Positions 6,015-6,541 of a stretch of 6,541 nucleotides of DNA are shown here, in pieces (positions within the stretch are counted from its first letter, which is position 1; each line of letters starts with the position of its first letter). The stretch covers positions 1-6,541 of the forward strand of contig CALYVE010000101.1 of NCBI GenBank assembly GCA_945492935.1, written 5' to 3'. Origin of the DNA: an uncultured Lachnospiraceae bacterium (GTDB lineage Bacteria > Bacillota > Clostridia > Lachnospirales > Lachnospiraceae). Under the pieces are notes generated by a model. That model ran no database searches, had not been told where the DNA came from, and was given only the letters and a program-made list of their open reading frames with translations. The position numbers and the translations under genes are program-made.

Positions 6015-6070
6015 TAGGACGAGCTCCTTCATATATTCATATTATGTAACTGTGAGTAGAGGGGGAGCGT

Positions 6071-6490
6071 ATGCTGAATCGTTGGGTAACATATATTTAT
6101 CAATATCGTGCGGGAAAGCGCGAGGATAATATCGGAATTATTAAAGCACAGAAATTATGCTGTCGGACAGGTGACAGTGTCAGATTTCGGATTGGTATCA
6201 AATTATACAAGACAAAGCCATGCAAATGTACCATATACCTTGCAGATGGCGAATTGATATACAAAATTAAAGAATTTTGTGTTTCTGCACACGATCAAGA
6301 TACATTGCTGTTGCGGTTTGAAGTACCGTGGTGGTCCCCTGTAGGTTTGGACAAGGCAGTTACCGACTACATGGGACTTTATTTTTTATGTGAGGATGGT
6401 GATTGCTGCGGAGGTTTCTGGAAGGATGTAACCGTTCTTCCACAGACATTTGTTGATGCAAAGGACAAGCAACAGGAACGAGAGGGGTAG
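6071..6490 (+). CDS. Small cysteine-rich protein of unknown function downstream of rsmA
   Basis: A 139-residue predicted soluble protein without signal peptide or membrane segment. I do not recognise a function. It is rich in cysteine (residues 30, 31, 51, 53, 70, 107, 112, 113) and has conspicuous tryptophans (5, 87, 88, 117); the alternating hydrophobic pattern suggests beta strands. The opening RWVTYIYQYRAGKREDNIG and the later FWKDVTVLPQTFV resemble, from memory, Lachnospiraceae proteins carrying a domain of unknown function (possibly DUF6128); this is unverified. The ATG at 6071 is preceded by AGAGGGGGAG at 6058-6067. It begins 56 bp after rsmA with no terminator in between, so it is probably in the same operon. 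The polar C-terminal tail (after residue 128) looks like a linker, and its TAG stop (6488-6490) lies inside sequence that reads as FliG in another frame, so the natural protein may be longer. Confidence 0.7.
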   Translation: MLNRWVTYIYQYRAGKREDNIGIIKAQKLCCRTGDSVRFRIGIKLYKTKPCKCTIYLADGELIYKIKEFCVSAHDQDTLLLRFEVPWWSPVGLDKAVTDYMGLYFLCEDGDCCGGFWKDVTVLPQTFVDAKDKQQEREG

Positions 6491-6541
6491 CTACGGAAGT
6501 TCAGGACAAAATTTTCCGCAATATGTCAAAACGTGCTGCAA
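6484..6541 (+). CDS. fliG: FliG C-terminal-like coding fragment, start unresolved, runs off the right edge
   Basis: Reading from 6484 gives GVATEVQDKIFRNMSKRAA and continues past the edge. This matches an internal part of the flagellar motor switch protein FliG, around the KGA..EV.EKIF.NMSKRAA stretch that begins the C-terminal region, typically more than 200 residues into the protein. FliG forms the rotor ring that contacts the stator and helps set rotation direction. No upstream FliG sequence exists: the frame is closed by TGA at 6454-6456, and the codons between contain no ATG, GTG or TTG before the ATG at 6523, which lacks a ribosome site. The fragment overlaps the stop of the preceding gene. 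It is therefore a truncated copy, a rearrangement junction or an assembly chimera. The match rests on 19 residues. Confidence 0.55.

Noticed and set aside
1..6541. Mobile element, CRISPR array, phage genes, or a defence island
   Set aside because: No transposase or integrase motifs, no regularly spaced direct repeats and no terminal inverted repeats with target duplications were seen; nearly every gene belongs to a chromosomal housekeeping or motility family.

Overview
The window reads as ordinary chromosome from a motile, low-to-mid GC anaerobic Firmicute, most likely a Lachnospiraceae-type Clostridium relative (Roseburia/Butyrivibrio-like). This is inferred from strong GGAGG ribosome sites, A/T-rich intergenic regions with near-consensus SigA promoters, the gene families present, and a chemoreceptor-like gene plus a FliG-like fragment. 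It is not a database identification.

Left part (1-4176), all on the minus strand. Reading in the direction of transcription: a short soluble chemoreceptor-like gene (3583-4176) with its own promoter and a strong intrinsic terminator (3443-3479); a PLP-dependent class I/II aminotransferase (2109-3296) with its own promoter; then malQ (371-1885, TTG start) and, 18 bp behind it, a PlsC-type acyltransferase (1-352) that runs off the left edge. malQ and plsC look co-transcribed from a promoter at 1941-1969. The gap between the aminotransferase and malQ (223 bp) holds three inverted repeats and the malQ promoter but no convincing gene. The gap at 3297-3582 (286 bp) holds the chemoreceptor terminator and the aminotransferase promoter, and no gene.

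Right part (4329-6541), all on the plus strand. tatD, rsmA (ksgA) and a small Cys-rich protein of unknown function form a likely operon. tatD and the chemoreceptor-like gene diverge from a 152-bp region (4177-4328) whose promoters may overlap. Many Firmicutes carry rnmV (RNase M5) between tatD and rsmA; here only 33 bp separate them and rnmV is absent from this spot.

At the extreme right edge, codons from about 6484 to 6541 encode a 19-residue stretch that closely matches the inside of the FliG C-terminal region, without an acceptable start codon upstream and overlapping the stop of the preceding gene. This is the oddest feature: either a truncated fliG copy, a rearrangement junction, or an assembly chimera. 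Apart from this and the unusually compact chemoreceptor-like protein, the content is housekeeping. I see no phage, IS element, CRISPR array, rRNA or tRNA, and no clear sign of a new defence or mobile system.
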